A stretch of 64,000 nucleotides of DNA from Mycobacterium saskatchewanense (GCF_010729105.1 NZ_AP022573.1:1612001-1676000), one strand, 5' to 3'. Positions 20,142 to 29,353 are shown, counted from the stretch's first letter. Translations and numbers: made by a program. The notes: generated from the sequence alone by a model not told the origin.

Positions 20142-21454
20142 GCGACCTTGCCCCCGGGCGCGTCGTCGGGCATCGAGACGATCAGGTGGGTGTTGGTGCC
20201 GCTCATCCCGAACGCGGACACCGCCGCGGTGCGCCAGCCATCGACGGCCGGCCATGGCGTCAGCTTGTCCGCCAGCCGCAAGCCCTGGCTCTCCCAGTCG
20301 ATTTCGCGGCTGGGCTCGTCGACGTGCAGGGTCGGGGGTATCGCGGCGTGTTCGGCCGACACGATGACCTTGGCCAGGCCCAGTGCGCCCGCCGCGGCCT
20401 GCGCATGCCCGATGTTGGACTTGACCGATCCGAGGAGCGGGCCCCGTCCGGCCGGCGCGGTGCCGTAACTGGCCGCGAGCGAGAGCAATTCGGCCCTGTC
20501 GCCGAGGCGGGTTCCGGTCGCGTGCCCCTCGACCATCCCGACCCCGGCGGGCTCGACCCCCGCCTGCACCAGCGCGCGCCGAAACAGCCGCAGCTGCGCC
20601 TCACCGCTGGGAGCCATCAGGCCGTTGCTGCGTCCGTCGGAGTTCAGGCCACTGGCACGCACCTGGGCGAGGATGCGCCGCCCGTCGGCCAGCGCCCTCG
20701 ACCGGCGCTGCAGCACGAACATGGCCGCGCCCTCGGCCCAGACCGTTCCGCTGGCATGCGCGCTGTAGGGCCGGCAGTGGCCGTCGTCGGACAGGGCGTG
20801 CTTCTTGGAGAATTCGACGAAATACCCCGGCGTGCCCATCACGCAGACGGCGCCCGCAAGCGCGAGATCGCAGTCGCCGGAGCGGATCGACTGCACGGCA
20901 CTGTGGATCGCCGATATCGCCGACGAGCAGGCGGTGTCGACCGTCACCGCCGGCCCCGCCAGGTCCAGCGTGTAGGCGATGCGCCCGGAGATGACCGCCA
21001 GCGACGTCCCGGTGATCAGATGGCCACTGTGGTGGGAGAACTCGGACAGGCCCGGGCCGTATTCGAGTCCGGAGGCACCGACGTAACAACCCACGTCGTG
21101 CCCGGCGAGGTCGTCGGGGTTCATGCCGCCGTTTTCCAGGCTGCGCCACGCCACCCGCAGCGCGACCCGCTGCTGGGGGTCCATGGCGGCCGCTTCGCGG
21201 CGGGAGATGCCGAAGAAGTCGGGATCGAATGTCGTTGCGCTGGAGAGGAATCCGCCGAGATCACAGATCGGTTTGAAGCCGTCCCGCCGCGATCCGTCGA
21301 AGAGCTCGCGCAGCGCCCAGCCGCGGTCGGCGGGGAACGGGCTGAGCGCCTCCCGCTGTTCGGACAGCAACGCCCAGTAGTCCTCCGGGGTTTCGACCCC
21401 GCCCGGCGCCTCGAGCGCCAGGCCCACGATGACGACGGGGTCGTTATCGGACAT
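20138..21454 (-). CDS. mbtC: MbtC, polyketide ketosynthase
   Basis: 438 residues, a stand-alone ketosynthase. The active-site Cys is in TVDTACSSAISA (Cys176) and the two catalytic His in VEGHATGTRLGD (His311) and SNIGHAQAAAG (His350). It catalyses decarboxylative condensation for the PKS module whose AT, KR and ACP are in MbtD. The ATG at 21454 overlaps the end of mbtB by 11 nt, and the stop overlaps the mbtD GTG by 4 nt. Residue 312 is Ala where many modular PKSs have Gly (HGTGT). Confidence 0.94.
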   Translation of the reverse strand: MSDNDPVVIVGLALEAPGGVETPEDYWALLSEQREALSPFPADRGWALRELFDGSRRDGFKPICDLGGFLSSATTFDPDFFGISRREAAAMDPQQRVALRVAWRSLENGGMNPDDLAGHDVGCYVGASGLEYGPGLSEFSHHSGHLITGTSLAVISGRIAYTLDLAGPAVTVDTACSSAISAIHSAVQSIRSGDCDLALAGAVCVMGTPGYFVEFSKKHALSDDGHCRPYSAHASGTVWAEGAAMFVLQRRSRALADGRRILAQVRASGLNSDGRSNGLMAPSGEAQLRLFRRALVQAGVEPAGVGMVEGHATGTRLGDRAELLSLAASYGTAPAGRGPLLGSVKSNIGHAQAAAGALGLAKVIVSAEHAAIPPTLHVDEPSREIDWESQGLRLADKLTPWPAVDGWRTAAVSAFGMSGTNTHLIVSMPDDAPGGKVA

Positions 21455-24400
21455 GGGCGCTCACCATCCGGGCCACCGCGTCGAGGTGATCGTTGAGGTA
21501 AAAGTGGCCGCCCTCGAATTCGGACACCGTGAATCGGCCGGAGGTGTGAGTCTCCCAGCTGGCCAACACCTCTCGGCTGATCCGATGGTCGTGATGGCCA
21601 CCGATCGCGTGGATGTCGGCACCGATCCGGACGTCGGGTCGACAGGAATACGTGTTCAGGGCGCGGTAGTCGGCCTGGACCGCACGCACCAGCAGGTCGA
21701 CGAATTCCTCGTCGTCGAGCAGCGCGGGATCGGTGCCGCCGAGGTCGACCATGTCGGCCAGCACGCCGTCGGCACTGGTCGGCAGCGGCCCGTACCCGGA
21801 TGCGGTCGACGGGGATTGCCCGGCGGATGCCCACAGGACGCGCACCGGCACCCCGTTGCGTTCGGCGACGCGGGCGAATTCGAAGGCGACCACCGCCCCC
21901 ATGCAATGGCCGAACAGGCTCAGCGGGGCCACCGAAGCCCAGTCGCCCGCCTCGAACAGCTCGTGCGCGAGCGCCTCGATGCTGTCCGCCGCGGGGTGGC
22001 TTCGCCGGTCGGCGCGCTGCGGGTACTGCACCACATAGGCGTCTACGTCGTTGGCCGACAGCGCTTTGGCCAGCGGTCGGTAGGCCGCAGCGGCGCCACC
22101 GGCATGCGGGAACACCACCACCGAGCCGCGTGTCGCGCCGCCGGTGAATCGCTTGATCCAGGGTTGGAACTCCCGCTTGTCGGGTTCGGTTGCCGCTGGT
22201 TGGCCGGCGTCCGAGTCGAGCTCGGTCAGCACGTCGACGCTCGACATGTCCACGATCTCCAGGTAGACCTCGGCGACCAGCTCGAGGCGTTCGCCGTCGG
22301 GTTCCCGGCCGACGAGCAGCCGGGCAAGGGTGGCGGGGGTCCGGGCGGCGAAGACGTCGGCCACCATCAGGCTCGGCGAATCGAGCCACTGCCGGATGCT
22401 CGCGACGGCCTGCGTAGCGCGCACGGAATCGCCACCGAGGGAGAAGAAGTCGTCGTGGATGCCGACGGTCTCCGCGTCCCGGTCGAGGAGACCCGCGACG
22501 ATATGGCAGAGCGCCCGCTCCAGCCGCGACCGGGGCGCCTCGTACGAGGCCGACGTGCCACCCGGTTGATCGGTGATCGCCGCCGCGAGGTGGGCGGTGA
22601 CGGCGCGCCGGTCGATTTTGCCGCCGATGAACGGGATGCGCTCGACGACACAGACGTGTTTCGGAACCATGTGCGCCGGAACGAGATCGGCGACCGCCTC
22701 GCGGATCCCCTGGGTCGTCAGCGAACCGTCGTCGAGGCAGACGGCGGCGGCGAGCACGTCGGTGCCCGGCAACAGGGCCGCCACCGCCGAGCGCACCCCG
22801 GCCACCCGGCGCAGCGCGGACTCGATCTCGCCGAGTTCGACCCGGTACCCGCTGACCTTGATCCGGTGATCGGCCCGGCCGACGAACTCAAGGGTGCCGT
22901 CGGGCCAGTAGCGGGCCAGATCGCCGCTGCGGTACCAGGTCCGGCCCTCGTGGTGGACGAACCGCTGCGCGGTCAGTTCGGGGCGCCCCCGGTAACCGCG
23001 GGCGATCCCCCGCCCGGAGAACCACAGCTCACCCGCGACCCAGTCCGGGCAGTCGGCGCCCGCGTCGTTGACCACCCGGCAGGCCATGTTGGGGAACGGC
23101 CGGCCGTAGGGCACCGCGGTCCAGTCCGAAGGCAGCTCCTCGGTCACCTCGAAAAGGGTTGCGTGCACCGCGGTTTCGGTGGCACCGCCGAGTCCCGCGA
23201 AGCGAAGGTCCGGCGCCTGTTCCCGCAGCCGGCGGGCCAGGCCGGGCCGCACCCAATCGCCGCCGGTGAGCACGGCCCGCACGGACGACAGCCGGTCGTG
23301 GCCGACCTCGACGAGCATTTCGAGCCAGCCGGGCAGGAAATTCAGGACGGTGACCCGGTGGTTGTCGATGAGCCGGGCCCAGGCGTCGGGATCGCGGCGC
23401 TGTGCTTCGTCCACCACCACGATCGCACCGCCCGAACGCAGCGTGGCGAAGACGTCCAACACCGACAGGTCGCATTCCAGGTGCGACAGGGCCAGGCAGC
23501 GGTCGGCCGGACCGAAATCGAAATGGCCGCTGAGAAATTCGACGGTGTTCATCGCGCCGTCGTGCGTCATCTCGACACCCTTGGGCTCGCCGGTCGAGCC
23601 GGAGGTGAACAAGACATACGCGAGGCCCGCGGGGTCCACCGCCGGAAGGTGGACGTCGACCGCGGCGGGCGCGTCGCGGATCACATCGGCGAGCATCACC
23701 TCGGTCACCGGCACCGACAGGCGCCGCCCGCCACAGACCAGCGCCAGCCGCACGCCGCCGGTCGCGAGGATCCGCTCCGCGCGGTCGCTCGGCTGGTCGA
23801 CTCCGATCGGCAGGTAGACCGCGCCGGCGGCGAGGATGCCCAGCAGCGCCGGCAGCTGCTCGGCGGTCTTCGGACCCATCACCGCGACGGTGTCCCCGGC
23901 GCCGACCCCCGCCGCGCCCAGGGCCGCCGCCACCGCCAGCGCCTGGTCACGCAGCCGCGCATACGTCAGGTCGCCGGAGGACGCGAACACCGCGGGCGCG
24001 TCCGGCCGGGCGGCGGCCCGCCGAAAGAACCCGTCGTGCAACGCATCTCCGCTGGGCTCGGCGGCGCGGTCGTTGTCCGCGTCGCGCACCGCCCGCTGCC
24101 CGGCCGGCAGGCATGAGATATCCGGCGCGTCCCACGCGTCGTCGGCGGAGGCCAGCCGGACCAGTTCGTCGACGTGGGCGGCGAACATGGCGTCGATGAC
24201 GCCCGGCGGGAAGACACCGTCGCGCACGTCCCAGTTCACCAACACCCCGCCGCCGAACTCGGTGACCTGCGCGTCAAGGAGCACCTGCGGCCCCTGCGAG
24301 ATGATCCAGGCGGGGGTGCCGAACTGCCCCGTGACCTCGGCGCTGAACAGCTCCCCCAGGCCCAGCGCGCTGGTGAAGACGACCGGCGCCAGCACCTGGG

Positions 24401-25688
24401 TGCCGCGATGGCGGCTGAGATCGCGCAGCACGGACAGCCCGGGGTAGGCGGAATGGGCGGCCGCCGTTCGCATCGCGTCCTGCACCGCGAGTCCGCGCGC
24501 CGATGCGGTTTGCGCCCCGGTCAGGTCGACGTCGAGCAGGAGCGACGAGGTGAAGTCGCCGACGAGCGAGTCGACGTCGGGGTGCAGGGCCTGGCGCCCG
24601 AACAGCGGCACGTTCAGGAGGAATCGAGGCGTGGTCGACCAGCGCGCCAGCGCGTTGGCGAACGCCGCGGCCAGCGCCATGGCCGGGGTGATGCCCCGCG
24701 CCTGGGCGCGGGCGAACAGTGCGTCGCGGATGGTCGGCTCCAGCCAGTGCCAGCGCCGGGTGCTCTGCCGCGACTTCCGCCCGCCGATCGACGGCAGGGC
24801 CGGCGGGTCGGGCAGTTCCGGGATGCGCCGCGCCCACCAGTCGCGGTCGGCGTCGCGCGCCGGGTGCGACCGCGTCTCGGCCGCCTCGACGGTCACGCGA
24901 TACTCGCGATAGGTGTAGCCCAGTTCCGGGAGGTCCCGGCCGCCATACAGCGCCGCCAGGTCGGCCATCAGGGTGCGGTAGCTCATCGCGTCGGCGGCCT
25001 GCATGTCCAAGTCGACGTGCAGGCGCGAGCGCTCGCCGGGCAACAGCGTCACCGCGAGCTCGAAGACCGCACCGTCGAGCTGCTGGTGCGATTTGGCGTT
25101 GCGGATGGCGGCCAGCCGCCGGTCGACATCCCGGTCGAAGCGGAGATCTTCCACGCCGACCGGAAAATCGCCGCATTCGTCCGGCTCGGGTATCCGCTGG
25201 GTGCCGTCGGGCAGGAACCGCACCCGCAGCATCGGGTGCCGGACCGCCAGCGCGGTGGCTGCCGCACGCAGGCGGTCGGGATCGATGGGCCCGCCGTCAA
25301 ATTCGACGTAGAGGTGCCCGGCCACGCCGCCGAGCTGCTGGTCGTCATGGCGGCCGACCCACATCGCGTGCTGCATGGGGGCCAGCGGGAAGGGCTCACC
25401 GGCGTGCGAGGGCGCGCCGTCCGGCGCGGTGGGCGGCGCGGCTTCGGTGGCGGGCGCAGAGGTCGCCACCAGCTGCGCCCAGGCCGCGATGGTCGGCTCG
25501 GCGGCCAGCGTCGCGAAATCGACGGCGATGCCCTGGCGCCGCCAGCGTCCGGCCAGCGTCATCATCCGGATGGAGTCCAGGCCTTGGCTGATCAGGTTGC
25601 CGTCCGGCCGCACGGCGCCGGCCTCGACGCCAAGCAGGTCGGCCACCTCCGCACGGATCTCCTCCACGCAGGCCGGGGCATGCACCAC
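21444..25688 (-). CDS. mbtB: MbtB, phenyloxazoline synthetase (ArCP-Cy-A-PCP-TE)
   Basis: 1414 residues. Aryl carrier protein (1-75, SQGLDSIRM, Ser39) receives salicylate from MbtA; heterocyclisation domain (about 95-525) has the DLDMQAADAMS form of the Cy DxxxxDxxS motif (226-236) in place of HHxxxDG; adenylation domain (about 550-1030, YVLFTSGSTGEPKGV near 691-705, GGKIDR); carrier (FFSLGGDSV, Ser1088); thioesterase (about 1185-1414). Together they make the salicyl-oxazoline cap from Ser or Thr. The TE nucleophile elbow reads GHCMG (Cys1262) instead of GHSMG; a likely catalytic His is in EGGHFYLND. GTG start with AAGGAGGG upstream. First gene of the operon and directly behind the IdeR-like box. 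Confidence 0.95.
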   Translation of the reverse strand: MVHAPACVEEIRAEVADLLGVEAGAVRPDGNLISQGLDSIRMMTLAGRWRRQGIAVDFATLAAEPTIAAWAQLVATSAPATEAAPPTAPDGAPSHAGEPFPLAPMQHAMWVGRHDDQQLGGVAGHLYVEFDGGPIDPDRLRAAATALAVRHPMLRVRFLPDGTQRIPEPDECGDFPVGVEDLRFDRDVDRRLAAIRNAKSHQQLDGAVFELAVTLLPGERSRLHVDLDMQAADAMSYRTLMADLAALYGGRDLPELGYTYREYRVTVEAAETRSHPARDADRDWWARRIPELPDPPALPSIGGRKSRQSTRRWHWLEPTIRDALFARAQARGITPAMALAAAFANALARWSTTPRFLLNVPLFGRQALHPDVDSLVGDFTSSLLLDVDLTGAQTASARGLAVQDAMRTAAAHSAYPGLSVLRDLSRHRGTQVLAPVVFTSALGLGELFSAEVTGQFGTPAWIISQGPQVLLDAQVTEFGGGVLVNWDVRDGVFPPGVIDAMFAAHVDELVRLASADDAWDAPDISCLPAGQRAVRDADNDRAAEPSGDALHDGFFRRAAARPDAPAVFASSGDLTYARLRDQALAVAAALGAAGVGAGDTVAVMGPKTAEQLPALLGILAAGAVYLPIGVDQPSDRAERILATGGVRLALVCGGRRLSVPVTEVMLADVIRDAPAAVDVHLPAVDPAGLAYVLFTSGSTGEPKGVEMTHDGAMNTVEFLSGHFDFGPADRCLALSHLECDLSVLDVFATLRSGGAIVVVDEAQRRDPDAWARLIDNHRVTVLNFLPGWLEMLVEVGHDRLSSVRAVLTGGDWVRPGLARRLREQAPDLRFAGLGGATETAVHATLFEVTEELPSDWTAVPYGRPFPNMACRVVNDAGADCPDWVAGELWFSGRGIARGYRGRPELTAQRFVHHEGRTWYRSGDLARYWPDGTLEFVGRADHRIKVSGYRVELGEIESALRRVAGVRSAVAALLPGTDVLAAAVCLDDGSLTTQGIREAVADLVPAHMVPKHVCVVERIPFIGGKIDRRAVTAHLAAAITDQPGGTSASYEAPRSRLERALCHIVAGLLDRDAETVGIHDDFFSLGGDSVRATQAVASIRQWLDSPSLMVADVFAARTPATLARLLVGREPDGERLELVAEVYLEIVDMSSVDVLTELDSDAGQPAATEPDKREFQPWIKRFTGGATRGSVVVFPHAGGAAAAYRPLAKALSANDVDAYVVQYPQRADRRSHPAADSIEALAHELFEAGDWASVAPLSLFGHCMGAVVAFEFARVAERNGVPVRVLWASAGQSPSTASGYGPLPTSADGVLADMVDLGGTDPALLDDEEFVDLLVRAVQADYRALNTYSCRPDVRIGADIHAIGGHHDHRISREVLASWETHTSGRFTVSEFEGGHFYLNDHLDAVARMVSAHVR

Positions 25689-25697
25689 GAACCCTCC

Positions 25698-25716
25698 TTA
25701 GCAAAGGCTTGCCTAA
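25698..25716. promoter_or_regulatory. IdeR-like iron box
   Basis: TTAGCAAAGGCTTGCCTAA, a 19-bp imperfect palindrome; on the mbtB strand it reads TTAGGCAAGCCTTTGCTAA and matches the IdeR consensus TTAGGTTAGSCTAACCTAA at 14 of 19 positions, including both outer TTA/TAA ends. IdeR is known to repress mbtA and mbtB in M. tuberculosis when iron is plentiful. The box covers the mbtA -35 element and ends 9 nt before the mbtB GTG, overlapping its ribosome binding site, so it can switch off both directions. Confidence 0.8.
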
Positions 25717-25736
25717 TTTTCTCGTTACCCTATCGT
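25709..25736 (+). promoter_or_regulatory. Candidate mbtA promoter
   Basis: TTGCCT (25709-25714) and TATCGT (25731-25736) with a 16-nt spacer, reading toward mbtA. The -35 hexamer lies within the IdeR-like box, which fits repression by iron-loaded IdeR. I found no equally convincing pair on the mbtB strand. Confidence 0.45.
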
Positions 25737-25789
25737 TGAGCCCTGCGTCCCGCTACTACGCCCCCGGCTACACCTCAAGAAGGAGCCCA

Positions 25790-27424
25790 ATGGCTTCGAG
25801 CACGCCGCCAGGCTTGGCCGGCTTCGTCCCGTTTCCCGCCGAGCGCGCCGCCTCCTACCGGGCGGCCGGCTACTGGTCGGGACGAACCCTGGACACGATC
25901 TTGAGCGACGCGGCGCAGCGATGGCCCGAGCGGATCGCCGTCGTCGACGCTCTCGCCGAGCGCGGACTGAGCTATGCCGAATTCGACGCGCAGGCCGATG
26001 GGGCGGCAGCCGGGTTGCGCGACGCGGGCATCGCGCCGGGTGATCGCGTGCTGCTGCAGCTGCCGAACGGCAGCCGATTCGCGGTGGCGCTCTTCGGCGT
26101 GCTGCGCGCGGGCGCCATTCCGGTGATGTGCCTGCCGGGCCATCGGGCGGGCGAACTGGCTCACTTCGCGACGGTCAGCCAGGCCGTCGGGCTGATCATC
26201 GCCGACATCGTGGGGGGGTTCGACTACCGGGCGATGGCGCGCGGGCTGGTCGCCGACCATCCCGGCCTCCAGCATGTTTTCGTCGACGGCGATCCTGGCC
26301 CGTTCACGTCGTGGCGCGGCGTGTGCGAGTCGGCCCCGGCCGGACCGGCCGCGCCGCCCGCCGATCCGGGCTCACCCGCGTTGCTGTTGGTCTCCGGAGG
26401 CACCACCGGCGTCCCCAAACTGATCCCCCGCACGCACGACGACTATGTGTTCAACGCGACGGCGAGCGCCGAGCTGTGCCGACTGACCGCCGACGACGTC
26501 TACCTGGTGGCGCTTCCCGCCGGGCATAACTTCCCGCTGGCGTGTCCGGGCCTGCTCGGGGCGATGACCGTCGGGGCCACCACCGTGTTCGGCACCGACC
26601 CCAGCCCGGAGGCCGCCTTCGAAGCGATCGCGCGCCACGGTGTCACGGTCACCGCGCTGGTGCCGGCGCTGGCCAAGCTGTGGGCGCACGCCTGCGAGTG
26701 GGAACCTTTGCCGCCGAAGTCGTTGCGGCTGTTGCAGGTTGGCGGGGCCCGGCTGGAACCTGAGGACGCGGCCCTGGTGCGCGCGGCGTTGACCCCGGGG
26801 CTGCAGCAGGTGTTCGGCATGGCCGAGGGGTTGCTGAACTTCACCCGCCTCGACGACCCGCCGGAGCTGCTCGACCACACCCAAGGGCGACCGCTGTGCG
26901 CCGCCGACGAGCTGCGCATCGTCGACGGCGACGGCAACCCCGCGCCGCCGGGCGGCGAGGGCGAGTTGTTGGTGCGCGGGCCGTATACGTTCAACGGCTA
27001 CTTCCGCGCCCAGCGCGACAACGAACGCTGCTTCGACCCCGACGGCTTCTACCGAAGCGGCGATCTCGTCCGGCTCCGCGACGACGGCTACCTGCTGGTC
27101 ACCGGGCGCGTCAAGGACGTCATCTGCCGCGGCGGGGAAACGATTTCCGCGGCGGACCTCGAGGAGCACATGCTGAGCCACCCGGCGATCTTCGCGGCCG
27201 CCGCGGTCGCGTTACCTGATCCCTACCTAGGCGAAAAGATCTGCGCCGCGGCCGTGTTCGCCGGACCGGCGATCACCCTGGCGGAACTCAACGCCCACCT
27301 CGACGAACGCGGCGTCGCGGCGCATGCCCGCCCCGATGTGCTCGTCCCGATGGCGGCCCTGCCGACCACGCCGATCGGCAAGGTGGACAAGAAGGCCATC
27401 GCGCGGCACGTCAGCGGGAGATGA
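25790..27424 (+). CDS. mbtA: MbtA, salicyl-AMP ligase
   Basis: 544 residues of the stand-alone aryl-acid adenylation family (DhbE/EntE-like). The ATP-binding core LLLVSGGTTGVPKLIPRTHDDY lies near 198-215, followed by FGMAEGLLNFTRLDDP, FYRSGDLVRLRDDGYLLVTGR and the C-terminal Lys in PIGKVDKK. It activates salicylate to salicyl-AMP and transfers it to the aryl carrier of MbtB. The ATG at 25790 has AAGAAGGAG 4 nt upstream. A longer reading to a TTG at 25709 would start inside the iron box and is rejected. It is transcribed divergently from the rest of the cluster. Confidence 0.95.
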   Translation: MASSTPPGLAGFVPFPAERAASYRAAGYWSGRTLDTILSDAAQRWPERIAVVDALAERGLSYAEFDAQADGAAAGLRDAGIAPGDRVLLQLPNGSRFAVALFGVLRAGAIPVMCLPGHRAGELAHFATVSQAVGLIIADIVGGFDYRAMARGLVADHPGLQHVFVDGDPGPFTSWRGVCESAPAGPAAPPADPGSPALLLVSGGTTGVPKLIPRTHDDYVFNATASAELCRLTADDVYLVALPAGHNFPLACPGLLGAMTVGATTVFGTDPSPEAAFEAIARHGVTVTALVPALAKLWAHACEWEPLPPKSLRLLQVGGARLEPEDAALVRAALTPGLQQVFGMAEGLLNFTRLDDPPELLDHTQGRPLCAADELRIVDGDGNPAPPGGEGELLVRGPYTFNGYFRAQRDNERCFDPDGFYRSGDLVRLRDDGYLLVTGRVKDVICRGGETISAADLEEHMLSHPAIFAAAAVALPDPYLGEKICAAAVFAGPAITLAELNAHLDERGVAAHARPDVLVPMAALPTTPIGKVDKKAIARHVSGR

Positions 27425-27455
27425 GTCTCCGCGACCGCACCCCTTTCGCGGGCTC
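27423..27455. terminator. Hairpin between convergent mbtA and exporter genes
   Basis: CCGCGA (27429-27434) pairs with TCGCGG (27446-27451), extended by an outer GAG/CTC after a small internal loop. It overlaps the mbtA stop codon and ends 3 nt before the stop of the opposing exporter gene. Modest stem, no U-tract. Confidence 0.3.
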
Positions 27456-27457
27456 CT

Positions 27458-29146
27458 CTACCGATGGACCCGTAAAGCGAGGTAATAATCGTGACGGTGG
27501 GCGTTGTCAATGGTGTAGCGCTGCGCCTGTGCGACGGCGTCGTGGTCGGAATCGAGCCAACGCTCGGTGCGCTGCCGCTTGAACTCGGCCCAGGACGACA
27601 CGGTGAATCTCTCCAGGACCACGTCGGGGCGTTCCGCACTCCGATACAGCTGCCAGCTATGACCACCGGTCCGCAGTCGTGATCGCCTCACCGCCGTCAT
27701 CGCGGCGACGAAGTCGTTGAGGTTCTCAGACGACACCTGATACTGCACGGTGACAAGCACCGGTCCATCGTTGGGACGCGGTTCGAACACGATCATCGGT
27801 GAAGCCCAACACGTGGAGATATCGCGGCTCAGCAGGCCGGTAGACGCCCGCAACGGAAGCGCGGCGACGCTGACGGCGACTGCCCCCAGCAACGCCGCCG
27901 ACCAGGTCAGCGCGAGAACCAGCCCCGCTCGCGTCGCAACGACGCCCCAGAGCCACGAGCCCGCGGCCTGAGATCCCGTGAAAACCAACAGATACACAGA
28001 CAGCCCGCGGGCCCGGACCCACCTCGGCAGGTGCAGCTGTGCCGCCGCGTTCAATGTCGCCAGCGTGATCAGCCAGGACATGCCCGAAAACACCAGAATG
28101 GGCGTTGCCGCGGCGAAAGGCAGCCAGGCCACCGCCAGCGGTGCGCAGCCGTACACGCCAGCGCAACCCGCCAGCAACACGTTGGCTGACACTTTCCGGC
28201 GCAACGGCGTGGCGACCACGACAGCGAGCGTCGCGCCGAAACCTATGGCGCCCAGCGCCATACCGTAGCCACTGGCTCCCAGGTGCCACCGGTGGGCGGC
28301 GGCTACCGGCAACAGAGCCAGCATGGCCGACGCGGGAAACAGGAAAAGCGCCGCACGCAACAGGATCCTGCGGAAGATAGGACTGTTGACGACGTACAGC
28401 AGGCCAGTGCCGATGGCCTGGAGGACGTGTTCTCGTTCGACGGAGACGGCGGGCGGGGGTCGCTTCCACCGGACCAGTGCCACGATGATCCCGGCAAACG
28501 ATATTGCGTTGATCCCGAACACCGCCGCCGGGCCGGCCAGCGCCACCGCGACGCCGCCGATTGCCGGCCCAATCGCCAGGGCGGCGTTGGCCGAGACGCT
28601 GGACAACGTCGAGGCGGCCGGTATCTGCTCGCGGGGGACTACCTCGGGCTGAATCGCTTGCCAGGCGGGTGCGGTCAGCGCAGAGGCACAGCCGATGGCG
28701 ACGGTGAACATCAACAGTGCCGTGGGGGTTAGGCGACCGGCGAAGGTCAGTGACGCCAGCGCCAGCCCGACCAAGACCGCATACGACTGCAGAACGATCA
28801 GTAACCGCCGCCGGTCGAACAGGTCGGCCAACACTCCGGCGAGTAATCCCAGGAGGAGCGTTGGCCCCAGACTGGCCGTCTGGACGAGTGCCACCGTGAC
28901 GGCGTTGCTGTGTTCCTCGATCAGGAACCACTGCGCAGCAACACTTTGCATCCATGTCCCGATGTTGGAAACGAACTGCGCGATGAACAGCGAGCGGTAC
29001 AAGCGATTGCGCAACGGCGTTGCCGGTTGGAGGCCGACGGCGCTTCCCCGGCCTGCAGTCGCCGTCGGCTCGGTCGGCGACAGGTCGTCCGCCCGGCCCA
29101 CCGGCCCTGGACGACGAGCCTCTTGCAACGGCCAATTATCTGACAT
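27458..29146 (-). CDS. MFS exporter, MFS_3/EntS-like, with C-terminal alpha-beta domain
   Basis: 562 residues. A 45-residue hydrophilic N-terminus is followed by about 12 membrane segments (about 48-440); motifs include LYRSLFIAQFVSNIGTWMQSVAAQWF at the first helix and LLAGVLADLFDRRRLLI, the family's loop 2-3 motif. The last about 110 residues form a soluble domain (VLVTVQYQVSSENLNDFVAAM) that looks like a dimeric alpha-beta barrel, as in many MFS_3 proteins. The family includes the enterobactin exporter EntS. It converges on mbtA where M. tuberculosis has mbtJ and mbtI, so export of a siderophore or precursor is possible but only inferred; no iron box was seen upstream. Confidence 0.8.
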   Translation of the reverse strand: MSDNWPLQEARRPGPVGRADDLSPTEPTATAGRGSAVGLQPATPLRNRLYRSLFIAQFVSNIGTWMQSVAAQWFLIEEHSNAVTVALVQTASLGPTLLLGLLAGVLADLFDRRRLLIVLQSYAVLVGLALASLTFAGRLTPTALLMFTVAIGCASALTAPAWQAIQPEVVPREQIPAASTLSSVSANAALAIGPAIGGVAVALAGPAAVFGINAISFAGIIVALVRWKRPPPAVSVEREHVLQAIGTGLLYVVNSPIFRRILLRAALFLFPASAMLALLPVAAAHRWHLGASGYGMALGAIGFGATLAVVVATPLRRKVSANVLLAGCAGVYGCAPLAVAWLPFAAATPILVFSGMSWLITLATLNAAAQLHLPRWVRARGLSVYLLVFTGSQAAGSWLWGVVATRAGLVLALTWSAALLGAVAVSVAALPLRASTGLLSRDISTCWASPMIVFEPRPNDGPVLVTVQYQVSSENLNDFVAAMTAVRRSRLRTGGHSWQLYRSAERPDVVLERFTVSSWAEFKRQRTERWLDSDHDAVAQAQRYTIDNAHRHDYYLALRVHR

Positions 29147-29353
29147 GGCGGCAACGCCTTTCGCGTTGTGCAGGGAAGCAAAAGTTTAAGTCACGCGTCC
29201 GACGCGACGGCAGCCGGGGCCGCCACCATGCTCGGGTCGACCCGAGCGCCGAGGCCGACTATGAGGCAATTGGCCGGGTGGTTAAACAGGCCATCAGGGA
29301 TTGGTGGGCTCCAGACCGGAATAGCTTCGAGCGGTGTCGCGTTACACCCGTCC

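Noticed and set aside
20142..20255. Upstream extension of MbtD
   Set aside because: It lies in mbtC and adds an Arg-rich lead; the GTG at 20141 forms a GTGA overlap like other mbt junctions.
21429..24116. Plus-strand open frame of 895 codons opposite mbtB
   Set aside because: Shadow of the NRPS; composition typical of antisense frames, no start signal.
25709..25789. Upstream TTG start for MbtA
   Set aside because: It is inside the IdeR-like box and the -35 element; the ATG at 25790 has a strong ribosome binding site.
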